Made by a program: the position numbers and the translations under genes | In this document: in pieces, positions 36,925 through 45,372 of the stretch | Position numbering within the stretch: the first letter of the stretch is position 1 | Layout of the letters: the number at the start of each line of letters is the position of its first letter | Notes under the pieces: model-generated | Databases searched by the model: none | What the model was told of the DNA's origin: nothing | Seen by the model: only the letters and a program-made list of their open reading frames with translations | NCBI RefSeq assembly: GCF_004153165.1 | Contig: NZ_SEMD01000003.1 | Location: forward strand, 59,401-123,400 | Origin: Sporolactobacillus sp. THM7-4 | GTDB taxonomy: Bacteria > Bacillota > Bacilli > Bacillales > Sporolactobacillaceae | Direction of reading: 5' to 3' | DNA length: 64,000 nt

Positions 36925-37344
36925 ATGAATGTGACATTGGAGAAAAATCATAAAGACTTAACGGAAGACAAATGGAGAAACTGCCCCCGGATGCCCAACG
37001 CGGTGGCAACGAATCACCCGAGCCCGAACCGGCGGATGCTGCCGCTGAATTATCAGGGGGTGACTATGGATACGGCACGCGAGCAGCTCGTCCGGAGCAT
37101 TTTAACCATCCGCGGATCCGAAATCGGCACGGTCGAGGACAACTACGTCCATGTCAGATTCCGGAGCGCGGTTTTTCACTTGCCCCATGATGGCGAGTTT
37201 TATTTTGATGATCGGAAAAAACAGATCCTTTATCGCGCGCGATCTCTGTCAGGTTTTGCGGACTTCGGCATGAATAAGCGCTGGCTCCAGTCGGTCTGTG
37301 CCCGTTTTATAAAGCAGATTCGACCGGTACAGGAGGGCAGTTAA
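36925..37344 (+). CDS. DUF1499 family protein
   Basis: 139 residues. Near the N-terminus NCPRMPNAVATNH and MLPLNYQG, then VEDNYVHVRFRSAVFHLPHDGEFYFDD, and finally RARSLSGFADFGMNKRWLQSV, follow the DUF1499 pattern. No signal peptide or catalytic motif is seen. The family function is unknown. The gene is between ykwC and ywdK on the same strand and may be co-transcribed. Confidence 0.75.
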   Translation: MNVTLEKNHKDLTEDKWRNCPRMPNAVATNHPSPNRRMLPLNYQGVTMDTAREQLVRSILTIRGSEIGTVEDNYVHVRFRSAVFHLPHDGEFYFDDRKKQILYRARSLSGFADFGMNKRWLQSVCARFIKQIRPVQEGS

Positions 37345-37379
37345 TTGAATCATTTCACATAAAAAGGAGTTGAGGCCGG

Positions 37380-37754
37380 ATGAGAATCTTTCTGGTCATG
37401 GGTTCTTTGCTTTCGTTTTTGTCGGTAGCGTTCGGAGCCTTCGGTGCACATGTGCTAAAAGAAAGACTCGGTGAACACTACCTGTCGATTTATCAGACAG
37501 GCGTTCAATATCAAATGTTTCACAGCCTCGGGCTGATGATCATCGGTATTCTGGCGGCCGGGGCGGTTCATGAATCTTCGGGTCTCCTTCAGTGGGCCGG
37601 TTGGCTGATGTTAGCCGGCATCATCCTGTTCTCAGGCAGCCTTTACGCACTCAGCATCAGCCGCATCAATACGCTTGGAGCCATCACACCGTTTGGCGGC
37701 ATTGCTTTTCTGGCTGCATGGTTCCTTGTTGTACTTGCTGTAATCAGAGGCTGA
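37380..37754 (+). CDS. ywdK: DUF423 family membrane protein (YwdK-like)
   Basis: 124 residues with four transmembrane helices. LSVAFGAFGAHVLKERLGEHYLSIYQTGVQYQMFHSLGLM is the family signature. The function is unknown. In B. subtilis ywdK lies next to gerQ, as here, although in this window the two converge. The ribosome site is AAAAGGAG. Confidence 0.88.
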   Translation: MRIFLVMGSLLSFLSVAFGAFGAHVLKERLGEHYLSIYQTGVQYQMFHSLGLMIIGILAAGAVHESSGLLQWAGWLMLAGIILFSGSLYALSISRINTLGAITPFGGIAFLAAWFLVVLAVIRG

Positions 37755-37767
37755 CAGGATAAATAGA

Positions 37768-37808
37768 GCCGGGGTGAAAGCAGTTCAGGCTTTTACCCCG
37801 GCATTTTT
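37768..37808. terminator. Terminator between convergent ywdK and gerQ
   Basis: GCCGGGGTGAAAGC pairs with GCTTTTACCCCGGC, followed by ATTTTTACTTTTTT on the plus strand. It starts 14 bases past ywdK. Confidence 0.8.
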
Positions 37809-37851
37809 ACTTTTTTATTTAGTTAATCGGCCACCTGTCAGAAAAAATGAT

Positions 37852-38406
37852 TCATCTTCCGGTTGGCTGAGCGGCGAAAGGATAGCTGTAGCTCAGCGGT
37901 TCTTCAAAAGTAAAATAGTTAACGAAAACCATCGGAATCAGGTACCGGGTTCCGGTTGTCCGGTCGACAATGATTACATGATCACGCCCTGCCGCTTCGA
38001 CTGTTCCGGAGAATGACATGGCATTCCATTTGGTATTACCCTCGAATGTAGCGTACAGGGTCGCTTTTTTTCCGAGGTTAAGCCGCAGAATATTTTCGAT
38101 ATAGGATTGCTCGACAAGCGGAAGAGCAGCCCCGGGAGCGGTTCCCGGCATAGTCCCGGGAATAGCACCGGGCTGGGCGGCACCGGTTGGGATGGTGTAG
38201 GACGGGTAAGAATAGGGAAGCGCTCCGGGAGTTGCTGCGGGCTGCCCGCCTAATGGTGTGGTAAACTGCCCGGTAAAGGGATAAGAGGCGGTTTCTGATT
38301 GTGTCGGGACCTGTTCACGCGAGGCCTCCGGGCTGCTCGCTTCCTCATTTCCTGGATAATACGATGAACCGTACGGCCAGTTTTCCGGAGGAAATGGTTG
38401 ACTCAT
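37852..38406 (-). CDS. gerQ: Spore coat protein GerQ
   Basis: 184 residues. The N-terminal ~95 residues are rich in Pro, Gly, Gln, Ser and Thr. The conserved GerQ domain follows (about 97-175): VEQSYIENILRLNLGKKATLYATFEGNTKWNA and AGRDHVIIVDRTTGTRYLIPM. GerQ anchors the cortex hydrolase CwlJ in the coat and is cross-linked by a transglutaminase, for which the Gln-rich part offers sites. The start at 38406 lies behind AAAGGAG. cwlJ is encoded immediately upstream on the same strand, so the two partner proteins are likely co-expressed. Confidence 0.93.
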   Translation of the reverse strand: MSQPFPPENWPYGSSYYPGNEEASSPEASREQVPTQSETASYPFTGQFTTPLGGQPAATPGALPYSYPSYTIPTGAAQPGAIPGTMPGTAPGAALPLVEQSYIENILRLNLGKKATLYATFEGNTKWNAMSFSGTVEAAGRDHVIIVDRTTGTRYLIPMVFVNYFTFEEPLSYSYPFAAQPTGR

Positions 38407-38469
38407 TTTATAAATCACTCCTTTAAAATGTGCGTTTCGATTTATTAAACTAAGAGTTACCAAACAGTC

Positions 38470-38892
38470 TTAATAAACACGAGGGCAGGAAGATTGTGTT
38501 GGCGCATAAAAGCAGTGAGCTTTAAAACGCCCTGTATTCCACTGATTGAACCACTGAGCAGGACACGCTCCTGGCGGCTGAAAGAACCAGAGAGCGTTCG
38601 AAGCCGGATTGAACCGTTCGCCATTAATCACGCGCCTTGCGAGTCTTCTGTCCTGTGAACGGGCAGCCTGGTAAAAGTAACCCTTTTGTGTGGCTTCGAA
38701 ACCGCCCGGACTCTGAAAAACCATTTGCCTGATACTTGTAATGCCCTGAAAATCCAGACAGTTGCCGAGTACTCGATTGACACCGACATTCCCTACTAAC
38801 AGCATCCCAAGCTGCCCGTCGCCTTCCGCTTCCGCGCGCATCAATCGGGCAAGAAGCGATACGTCACTTGATGAATATTGAATAACAGCCAT
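38470..38892 (-). CDS. cwlJ: Spore cortex hydrolase CwlJ
   Basis: 140 residues of the hydrolase_2 fold. LLARLMRAEAEGDGQLGMLLVGNVGVNRVL holds the catalytic glutamate, and FFQPPGACPAQWFNQWNTGRFKAHCFYAP is the C-terminal signature. No signal peptide is present, as expected for a coat-delivered enzyme. It degrades cortex when triggered by calcium dipicolinate and depends on GerQ, encoded next to it. The start is ATG at 38892 behind AAAGGGGAG at long spacing. Confidence 0.92.
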   Translation of the reverse strand: MAVIQYSSSDVSLLARLMRAEAEGDGQLGMLLVGNVGVNRVLGNCLDFQGITSIRQMVFQSPGGFEATQKGYFYQAARSQDRRLARRVINGERFNPASNALWFFQPPGACPAQWFNQWNTGRFKAHCFYAPTQSSCPRVY

Positions 38893-38984
38893 GACTGAGA
38901 CACGCTCCCCTTTACGATAGTCACTTTTAAAGACTATGCCGCACGATAAAAATGATGACACGATCAAAAAAAGGGACTTCCTCT

Positions 38985-39030
38985 CAGCGGTCGCGCAAAA
39001 ATATCGACGGTCTCACAAAAAAATCTCCTT
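38985..39030. repeat. Two 20-bp units related to the 49.9-kb repeat
   Basis: CGGTCGCGCAAAAATATCGA is followed 20 bases later by CGGTCTCACAAAAAAATCTC. The pattern (CGG, pyrimidine-rich stretch, A-run, ATC) is like the units at 49871-49990. It lies upstream of cwlJ. Confidence 0.45.
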
Positions 39031-39052
39031 TTATTCACTTGCCATCAACTAA

Positions 39053-39083
39053 AAACCCGGCCGCTTCATGAAAGCGGTCGGGT
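39053..39083 (-). terminator. Intrinsic terminator of hemQ
   Basis: AACCCGGCCGCTT/AAAGCGGTCGGGTT forms a 12-13 bp stem, with TTTTTAGTT on the minus strand. It lies 15 bases after the hemQ stop codon. Confidence 0.78.
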
Positions 39084-39097
39084 TAATCATACATTTT

Positions 39098-39844
39098 TTA
39101 CAGGGTCAGCATTCGGGTGAACCGTTCTTTATTTAAAAGCGAGCCGACGTAAAACGGTCCGAACTCCCCGAATCGGGCACTCGCTTCATCGAATCTCATT
39201 TCATAAACGAGTTTCTTAAACTGCAAAGCGTCATTTGAAAATAAAGTAACGCCCCATTCCCAGTCGTCAAATCCGACTGAACCGGTAATGATCTGCTTGA
39301 TTTTCCCCGCATAGCTGCGCCCGATTCTGCCGTGACTCTTCATCATTTCCCGGCGCTCAGCCATCGAAAGCATATACCAGTTATCTCCGTTCTCGCGCTT
39401 TTTGTCCATCGGGTAAAAACAGAAGTAATCCGTTTTTGGAAGAATCGGTTTCAGCCGGGCCTGGACACGGGGGTCTGCGTAAGGATCGCCACCGTCCCTG
39501 CCAAGATAATTGCTCAGTTCGACGACCGACACATAGGAGTAGGCGGGGACAGTCACTTCGGCAAACCGGGTTTTATTAAATACGGTCTCAAGCGTTTGAA
39601 GCTCGTCCATTGTCGGACGCAGCCACATAAAGGCGAAATCCGCTTTCTGGCCGATTATGGAGTAGAAAGCATAGCTTCCCTCTTTGTTCAGCTGATTTTG
39701 TTCCAGTTTGTTTAGAAATTCGTTAAATTCCTGAATGGCGGCAAGCTGTTCACTTTTTGAAAGTGACTTCCAAAGTGACCAGTTGATGGTTCGAAAATCG
39801 TGCAGACAATACCAGCCGTCAAGCGTTTCCGCTGCCTCTGCCAC
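39098..39844 (-). CDS. hemQ: Coproheme decarboxylase HemQ
   Basis: 248 residues of the chlorite dismutase-like family, close to B. subtilis HemQ (YwfI). [17 protein letters not shown] opens the protein; [51 protein letters not shown] contain the proximal haem histidine and the catalytic tyrosine region. It decarboxylates coproheme III to haem b, the last step of the coproporphyrin-dependent route, which supplies the haem for the quinol oxidase. The start is GTG at 39844 behind AAGGAAGG. It is divergent from pta, as in B. subtilis. Confidence 0.93.
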   Translation of the reverse strand: MAEAAETLDGWYCLHDFRTINWSLWKSLSKSEQLAAIQEFNEFLNKLEQNQLNKEGSYAFYSIIGQKADFAFMWLRPTMDELQTLETVFNKTRFAEVTVPAYSYVSVVELSNYLGRDGGDPYADPRVQARLKPILPKTDYFCFYPMDKKRENGDNWYMLSMAERREMMKSHGRIGRSYAGKIKQIITGSVGFDDWEWGVTLFSNDALQFKKLVYEMRFDEASARFGEFGPFYVGSLLNKERFTRMLTL

Positions 39845-40023
39845 TATTAAGCACCTTCCTTTCAAGTCTTACAGTATTACTATAACATAGTGTATCCTGA
39901 AAAAACCGGCTTCGGATCCGCCAGGGCAGATGAAATAATTTTTCCTGATGTGATATTCAGTGTATTGGTTTATACTAAATGTTAGATGAAAAAAGGAAAT
40001 AACAGGAGGCGGAAAACGGTATC

Positions 40024-41016
40024 ATGTCAGACTTGTTTGATCAACTGAAGGCCGAAGTCAGGTCGGCGAAACCCGTTATTGTCTTTCCAGAGAGCGATGA
40101 TCAGCGCATATTGGCGGCTGCCCGAAAACTGGCCGAAGAGGAGGTCGTTAAGCCGGTGCTGATCGGAAGGTACGAAGAAGCGGAATCTGCGTTTCAGCAG
40201 CTTGCGGATCAGCAGAAATTAGTGTACAGGCATCCCGAAACGGAATCGGACATGAGCCGGATGGTTGAAGCCCTCGTCGCGCGCAGAAAAGGGAAGACGG
40301 ACGCTTCCCAGGCAGAAAAGTGGCTTCATGATCCGATATACTACGGAACCATGCTTGTCTATCTGGGCGAGGCGGACGGTCTGGTGAGCGGGGCGGCCCA
40401 CTCGACGGCGGATACGGTACGACCCGCTCTCCAGATTATCAAGGCGCAGCCGGGCAAAAAACGGATTTCGGGAGCGTTTATCATGGTTAAGGAAGAAGAA
40501 GAGCTTGTCTTTGCCGACTGTGCCATCAATATTTCCCCTGACAGTGCAACCCTGGCTGAAATCGCAGCTGAAACAGCCGAAACGGCCCAATCCTTCGGCA
40601 TCGACCCGAAAATTGCCATGCTGAGCTTTTCAACCAAAGGCTCGGCGAAAGATCCGTCTGTCGATAAAGTGACCGAAGCGGTAAAATTGGCGAAAGAAAG
40701 AACGCCCGATCTCGTGCTTGACGGAGAATTACAGTTTGATGCCGCATACGTACCGGCCGTAGCTGAAAAAAAGGCGCCGGATTCACCGATAAAGGGACGG
40801 GCCAACGTCTTCGTATTTCCAAGTATCGAAGCCGGAAATATCGGCTATAAGATGGTTCAGCGGCTTGGCGGCTATGATGCGATCGGACCGATTCTTCAGG
40901 GGCTCAATAAGCCGGTCAACGATCTATCACGCGGGTGTTCGGCTGAAGACGTCTACAAGCTGGCAATCATTACGGCAAAGCAGGCAATCAGTCTTCATCA
41001 GCATCAGGGAGCCTGA
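40024..41016 (+). CDS. pta: Phosphate acetyltransferase
   Basis: 330 residues, the short form without the N-terminal regulatory domain. LVSGAAHSTADTVRPALQIIKAQPG and AMLSFSTKGSAKDPSVDKVTEA are family motifs; the C-terminus has NVFVFPSIEAGNIGYKMVQRLGGYDAIGPILQGLNKPVNDLSRG. It interconverts acetyl-CoA and acetyl phosphate in overflow metabolism. The ribosome site is CAGGAGG. Confidence 0.96.
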   Translation: MSDLFDQLKAEVRSAKPVIVFPESDDQRILAAARKLAEEEVVKPVLIGRYEEAESAFQQLADQQKLVYRHPETESDMSRMVEALVARRKGKTDASQAEKWLHDPIYYGTMLVYLGEADGLVSGAAHSTADTVRPALQIIKAQPGKKRISGAFIMVKEEEELVFADCAINISPDSATLAEIAAETAETAQSFGIDPKIAMLSFSTKGSAKDPSVDKVTEAVKLAKERTPDLVLDGELQFDAAYVPAVAEKKAPDSPIKGRANVFVFPSIEAGNIGYKMVQRLGGYDAIGPILQGLNKPVNDLSRGCSAEDVYKLAIITAKQAISLHQHQGA

Positions 41017-41080
41017 GCGCTGGTGAAAGACGGATAACCTGCGTTAAAAAATGTAAATCCGAACGTCATAGCTGTGTATC

Positions 41081-41119
41081 AAAAAAGAGACCCTCTTTTT
41101 ATCAGAGGATCTCTTTTTT
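41081..41119 (+). terminator. Intrinsic terminator of pta
   Basis: AAAAGAGACCCTCT pairs with AGAGGATCTCTTTTTT (one mismatch). The remaining gap 41120-41317 shows no gene or repeat. Confidence 0.75.
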
Positions 41120-41317
41120 GAATGGTCATTTAAGTGCCGGGGGATTTTTAGAAAGCGATACAGACTTCCACAATACGTGTCGGACTTCAACGTTGTGCAC
41201 AGGATGTATTTTACTTAGCGGAGGGCAAAAAATCCGTTCAATTATCCGGGTGTATCACAAACCAGCCAGTTCTCAATCATTTGAAATTCTCCGAAAGCCG
41301 GTCTATTTTTCTTTCCG

Positions 41318-42244
41318 CTATTTGACCGGGTGCGCCACTTGCCCTTCCTGCCTGGATAACCCTGTTTTTTCAAGGCTGGCTATACTGACGCCAACGAGAA
41401 TCAATACGCTCCCGATACCGAAGCGGGCGGTTAACTGCTCGCCAAGCAGAAGCCAGCCGAACAGTGTTCCAACCACCGGCTGAAAGAAGAGGAATAATGA
41501 GCCGATTCCGGTGTCCATCATTTCAAGACCTTTGTTCCATAAGAAGAACGCTCCGGCCGTTGAAACAATGCCCAAATAGAGTACGCCTGAAAGAATTGCG
41601 GGGCTTCCGAGGTGAACGGATCCCGCATTCCAATCATGTACCATAAAAGGCGTAGTGAAGAAGAGGGCAAAGAGCGTGGCATAAGCTGTGATGGTCAGCG
41701 AAGAAAGCGATGCCGACGCTTTTTTGACATAGACAGAAAGAAGTGCCCAGGTGACTGCAGCGAGAACAAGAATCAGACTTCCCTTGAAATAGCTGCCGAA
41801 ATGATCGGGAAGGCCGATCGTGATCACGACACCGCCCGTTGAAAGGACGAGCGATATAATTTTCCGGGCCGTCATCGGCTCTTTTAAGACCAGTCTCGCG
41901 AAGACAACGACAAACGCCGGTGTTGTTGAAGTAATAAGCGCTCCTGTATGTGCGTCCGAGAGTTTCGTACCCATGAACTGGCTGACAATCGAGACAAAAT
42001 AACCAATAAATCCGATCCAGATGAGCAGGATCCAATCCCGCTTTGTGATCCGGTCCGGTTTTCTGCCTTTGATACGTAAAACCAGAATTACAGTAAATAA
42101 AAGCGCAACCGCTAATATGTAACGGATCCAGACCAGGGCAAGCGGTGAAATGTAGCCAAGGACGTACTTGCTGACCACATACATGCCGCCCCAGATGCTG
42201 GCCGCCAGAGTCAGGCAAAGTGCCCCGATGAATGATTGTTTCAT
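41318..42244 (-). CDS. EamA/DMT family transporter (YwfM-like)
   Basis: 308 residues with ten transmembrane helices in two EamA halves (about 8-145 and 155-295). ASIWGGMYVVSKYVLGYISPLALVWIRYILA and SDAHTGALITSTTPAFVVVFARLVLKEPMTARKIIS are typical of drug/metabolite exporters. The substrate is not known. B. subtilis has ywfM, an EamA gene, near pta. The start is ATG at 42244 behind AGAGAGGG at moderate spacing. Confidence 0.88.
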   Translation of the reverse strand: MKQSFIGALCLTLAASIWGGMYVVSKYVLGYISPLALVWIRYILAVALLFTVILVLRIKGRKPDRITKRDWILLIWIGFIGYFVSIVSQFMGTKLSDAHTGALITSTTPAFVVVFARLVLKEPMTARKIISLVLSTGGVVITIGLPDHFGSYFKGSLILVLAAVTWALLSVYVKKASASLSSLTITAYATLFALFFTTPFMVHDWNAGSVHLGSPAILSGVLYLGIVSTAGAFFLWNKGLEMMDTGIGSLFLFFQPVVGTLFGWLLLGEQLTARFGIGSVLILVGVSIASLEKTGLSRQEGQVAHPVK

Positions 42245-42367
42245 TCTTTTTCAACCCTCTCTTCCAGCAGTAAATCATTTATTCTCCCAGGAAAGGGCTG
42301 GGTATGTCTCAATCGGATTTTAATTGACAAAGAATACGGCTCCTCTCACGCATCTGTTTTCTCCGGA

Positions 42368-42838
42368 TCATTCAGGCCGGAACCCTTCCTCAATCAGGTA
42401 TTCCTTTGCTTCCTTGTAAGTCCTGAAAGTACCATCAAGAAGTTCTCCGGCGTATACATTCCAGAGTTCATGGTCATAGACAATTTCGAGTTTCTGACCT
42501 TGCTGGTTGATCCAGATTTCATGATCATTTCCGCCGGCCGTTGCCTTCTCATAGGCTCCTTCCGGTGAAAGGGCATGAATCGCTTTTTTGAGAATACGGC
42601 GCAGTTCTTCCCCGGAAAAGTCGCGGATGTTCACAAATCCCTTATCATCAGTCTCATAGCCTTCAATACCCTTCGCATAAACGTAGCCGTTTCCATTCGG
42701 ATGCAGGTGATAGACAACGTTCTTTTTATCCGCAACACTGCCCGGGTATTGGAAATTCACCCGGCCGAGCGATACGTCTTTTCTTTCCAGTTCGGGGAAA
42801 GAGGCGATGACTGCCAGTTTTTGCTGATAATCAAGCAT
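42368..42838 (-). CDS. Conserved-looking hypothetical protein
   Basis: 156 residues, soluble, not recognised. It begins MLDYQQKLAVIASFPELERKDVSLGRVNFQYPGS and ends DHELWNVYAGELLDGTFRTYKEAKEYLIEEGF. The pattern VVYHLHPNGNGYVYAKG and the compact alpha/beta look suggest a small folded domain. No membrane segment is seen. The start is ATG at 42838 behind GGAGGTG; the frame is open to 42883. The 600-base gap upstream is filled mostly by a tandem repeat. Confidence 0.7.
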   Translation of the reverse strand: MLDYQQKLAVIASFPELERKDVSLGRVNFQYPGSVADKKNVVYHLHPNGNGYVYAKGIEGYETDDKGFVNIRDFSGEELRRILKKAIHALSPEGAYEKATAGGNDHEIWINQQGQKLEIVYDHELWNVYAGELLDGTFRTYKEAKEYLIEEGFRPE

Positions 42839-42947
42839 GAATCGATTTTCACCTCCAATTGCTGCAGATTTTCTTCCGTTCATTATAGCATACCTGAAAA
42901 CGAGAATGAAAAACAGACCGTTTAACGGAGGATCAGGATTAACTCGG

Positions 42948-43307
42948 TTTTGCTCGACTCTGCGATCGTTTTGCCCGAGTTCGGAGCGGTTTTGCTCGAC
43001 TTCGATTTTTTGCTCGACTTTTGAGGCTTTTTGCCCGACTTTTCATGATTTTTGCTCGACTCTGCGATCGTTTTGCCCGAGTTCGGGGCGGTTTTGCTCG
43101 ACCTCGATTTTTTGCCCGACTTTTCATGATTTTTGCTCGACTCTGCGATCGTTTTGCCCGAGTTCGGGGCGGTTTTGCTCGACCTCGATTTTTTGCCCGA
43201 CTTTTCATGATTTTTGCCCGACTTCCGGATCGTTTTGCCCGGGTTCGGAGCGGTTTTGCTCAACTTCGATTTTTTGCCCGACTTTTGAGGTTTTTTGCCC
43301 GACTCCT
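42948..43307. repeat. Tandem array of 18 units, 21 bp (some 18 bp)
   Basis: Units begin TTTTGC(C/T)CGA(C/G) followed by a variable part such as TCTGCGATCG, TTCGGAGCGG or TTTTCATGA. TTGC starts are at 42950, 42971, 42992, 43010, 43031, 43052 and so on to 43295; all steps are 21 or 18. A four-unit block of 81 bp (21+21+18+21) at 43052 is repeated identically at 43133. The array ends two bases before the TTGACA of the promoter at 43309. All frames stay open because the steps are multiples of three; these open frames are not taken as genes. Confidence 0.9.
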
Positions 43308-43308
43308 A

Positions 43309-43337
43309 TTGACATTATTTTCCAAATAGCATATTCT
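43309..43337 (+). promoter_or_regulatory. Promoter of the ABC exporter genes
   Basis: TTGACA at 43309-43314, a 17-base spacer and TATTCT at 43332-43337. The -35 box directly abuts the last repeat unit. Confidence 0.65.
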
Positions 43338-43438
43338 TTAACCAGTACAGTAATACAAAAATGGGTCAAAGCTTTTATGTGGGATTGATCATGACGGCTT
43401 AGATGGCCTTGTTTAAAAAGGAATTAAGGTGAAAAAGT

Positions 43439-44404
43439 ATGACGAATGATGCTGAAATCCGGAAAAATATCGCGGTTAAACTGGAACATGTAACAAAAAG
43501 GATCGGCAGAAAGACGATTATTGATGATTTGAGTTTTGAGATTTATGGAGGAGAGGTGTTCGGGTTTCTTGGCCCAAACGGTGCCGGGAAAACGACAACC
43601 ATCCGGATGATTGTCGGCTTGATGCGGATGACAAAAGGGAACATTTTCATCCAGGGCCACAGTGTAAAGACTGAATTCAAGCAAGCCATGCGTCAGGTCG
43701 GGGCAATCGTTGAAAACCCGGAAATGTACAAATTCCTGACAGGGTACCAGAATCTGCTGCATTATGCACGGATGATTCCGGGCATCGGTAAGGAGCGCAT
43801 TCATGAAGTGATTAAAAGGGTTGGTCTGGAAGAACGGATCCATGAAAAAGTGAAACGCTATTCCCTTGGCATGAGGCAGCGACTCGGTGTTGCCCAGGCC
43901 ATGCTGCACCGCCCCTCCGTTCTGATCCTCGATGAACCAACAAACGGGCTTGATCCGCAGGGGATTCATGATTTACGGAATGATCTTCACCGGCTGGCGC
44001 GGGAGGAAGGAGTGGCGGTCATCGTTTCAAGCCACTTGCTCTCGGAAATGGAGCTGATGTGCGACCGGATCGGCATTATTCAAAATGGTCAATTGCTCGG
44101 CGTCGAAACGGTCAGCGATTTCGTCCAGAATGGCGGGGGAAAAGTTCGTTTCTCTGTTGATGACGGGACGTCGGCCGCGCAGGTTCTCAAACAAAATCTG
44201 GCGATTGAAGCGTCATCCATTAAGCCTGATGCAATTGAAGTCACTGTTGAGCATGACAAAATACCGGTTATCGTCGATGCGCTTGTCGGCTCAAAGGTGA
44301 AGATATACGGCGTGGTTTCAGTCACCCAATCACTTGAAGAAAGATTTTTAGAAGTCACAGGGGGGAAGGCTCTTGTCTCATTTGGTCGCATTGATCCAGA
44401 ATGA
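43439..44404 (+). CDS. ABC transporter ATP-binding protein (BcrA/YxlF-like)
   Basis: 321 residues. Walker A is GPNGAGKTTT, the signature is RYSLGMRQRLGVAQAML, Walker B is SVLILDEPTNGLDPQG and the switch is VSSHLLSE. The C-terminal ~100 residues form a small extra domain seen in bacitracin-type and related exporters. It powers the permease encoded next, whose TTG start lies 32 bases inside this gene. The substrate is unknown. The start is ATG at 43439. Confidence 0.9.
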   Translation: MTNDAEIRKNIAVKLEHVTKRIGRKTIIDDLSFEIYGGEVFGFLGPNGAGKTTTIRMIVGLMRMTKGNIFIQGHSVKTEFKQAMRQVGAIVENPEMYKFLTGYQNLLHYARMIPGIGKERIHEVIKRVGLEERIHEKVKRYSLGMRQRLGVAQAMLHRPSVLILDEPTNGLDPQGIHDLRNDLHRLAREEGVAVIVSSHLLSEMELMCDRIGIIQNGQLLGVETVSDFVQNGGGKVRFSVDDGTSAAQVLKQNLAIEASSIKPDAIEVTVEHDKIPVIVDALVGSKVKIYGVVSVTQSLEERFLEVTGGKALVSFGRIDPE

Positions 44405-45329
44405 AAATATGAAAATCTATCGGCGAAACTCAGCCAGGGTAATGCTGTTTATTCTGCTCGGACTTGTTCTGGCAGCCGGACTGATTATAAAATTCAACAC
44501 ACCCGAGCCGAAACCTGATCAGAATTGGAAACAACAATTACAACAGGATAACAGGGCCCTTCAGCAGCAAATGTCCCAGGTGAAAGGAAGCACATCGGCC
44601 AGAAACTATTTGAAGAGCACCATTGCCGTTAACCAGTACCGGATCGACCACAATCTTGCACCGGCAAGGGGCGAAACGCTCTGGAAATTCGTTGAGGATG
44701 TGGCGTCAAACACCGTAACCGTCATCAGCATTTTTACGATAATTGTTGTTGCCACTTCCATTGCAAGTGAGTTTGACACAGGGACGATCAAGCTGCTCCT
44801 GATCCGACCGATCTACCGGACGGAGGTTCTGCTGTCAAAATATATCGCCGCCTTACTGTTTGCCGTGTTCTCCCTGATTGTGCTGTTCCTTTTCTCCTGG
44901 CTCCTGGGCGGTATTCTGTTCGGCTTCGGCGGTGCGACCGAGGTTCATCTGAGTTATGTGGACGGTGCTGTCCGGGAGACAAGCTGGACGCTCGCCATCT
45001 GGAAAATCTATCTGCTGAATGGTGTTTCGCTCTTTATGATGGTGACGCTTGCCGGCGCCATTGCGGCTCTGTTCCGCAACGGCGGGCTCGCGATCGGGCT
45101 TGCCATTTTCCTGATGATGGGCTCGTCCATTTTTGTTCAGCTACTGAGCAGTTATGACTGGGTAAAATACGTGTTGTTCGCTAACATGGATCTGACGCAA
45201 TATACAACCGGCCTGCAACTGCGCGACGACATGTCTCTCGGGTTCTCGCTTGCCGTACTTGCTGTTTACTACGTCATCTTCGTGATTTTTGGCTGGCTGT
45301 TTTATACGAAGAGGGATATAAAAGCTTGA
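44373..45329 (+). CDS. ABC-2 family transporter permease
   Basis: 318 residues, about six transmembrane helices. Helix one (about 18-40) is followed by an extracytoplasmic segment rich in Gln (about 48-85), and five helices fill residues 115-315, including IASEFDTGTIKLLLIRPIYRTEVLLSKY, the cytoplasmic coupling region. It pairs with the preceding ATPase. The start TTG at 44373 follows GGGGGGAAGG at good spacing; an ATG lies 36 bases on. Confidence 0.85.
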   Translation: MSHLVALIQNENMKIYRRNSARVMLFILLGLVLAAGLIIKFNTPEPKPDQNWKQQLQQDNRALQQQMSQVKGSTSARNYLKSTIAVNQYRIDHNLAPARGETLWKFVEDVASNTVTVISIFTIIVVATSIASEFDTGTIKLLLIRPIYRTEVLLSKYIAALLFAVFSLIVLFLFSWLLGGILFGFGGATEVHLSYVDGAVRETSWTLAIWKIYLLNGVSLFMMVTLAGAIAALFRNGGLAIGLAIFLMMGSSIFVQLLSSYDWVKYVLFANMDLTQYTTGLQLRDDMSLGFSLAVLAVYYVIFVIFGWLFYTKRDIKA

Positions 45330-45372
45330 GATAGTAAATGGCCATAATAAGGCGGGCAAAGTGCCGGAGGCT

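Noticed and set aside
42837-43388. Cysteine-rich heptad repeat protein of 183 codons (plus) and basic repeat protein of 113 codons (minus)
   Set aside because: Both are produced by the 21/18-bp tandem array, which keeps every frame open. The N-terminal part of the plus frame overlaps the start of a real minus-strand gene.
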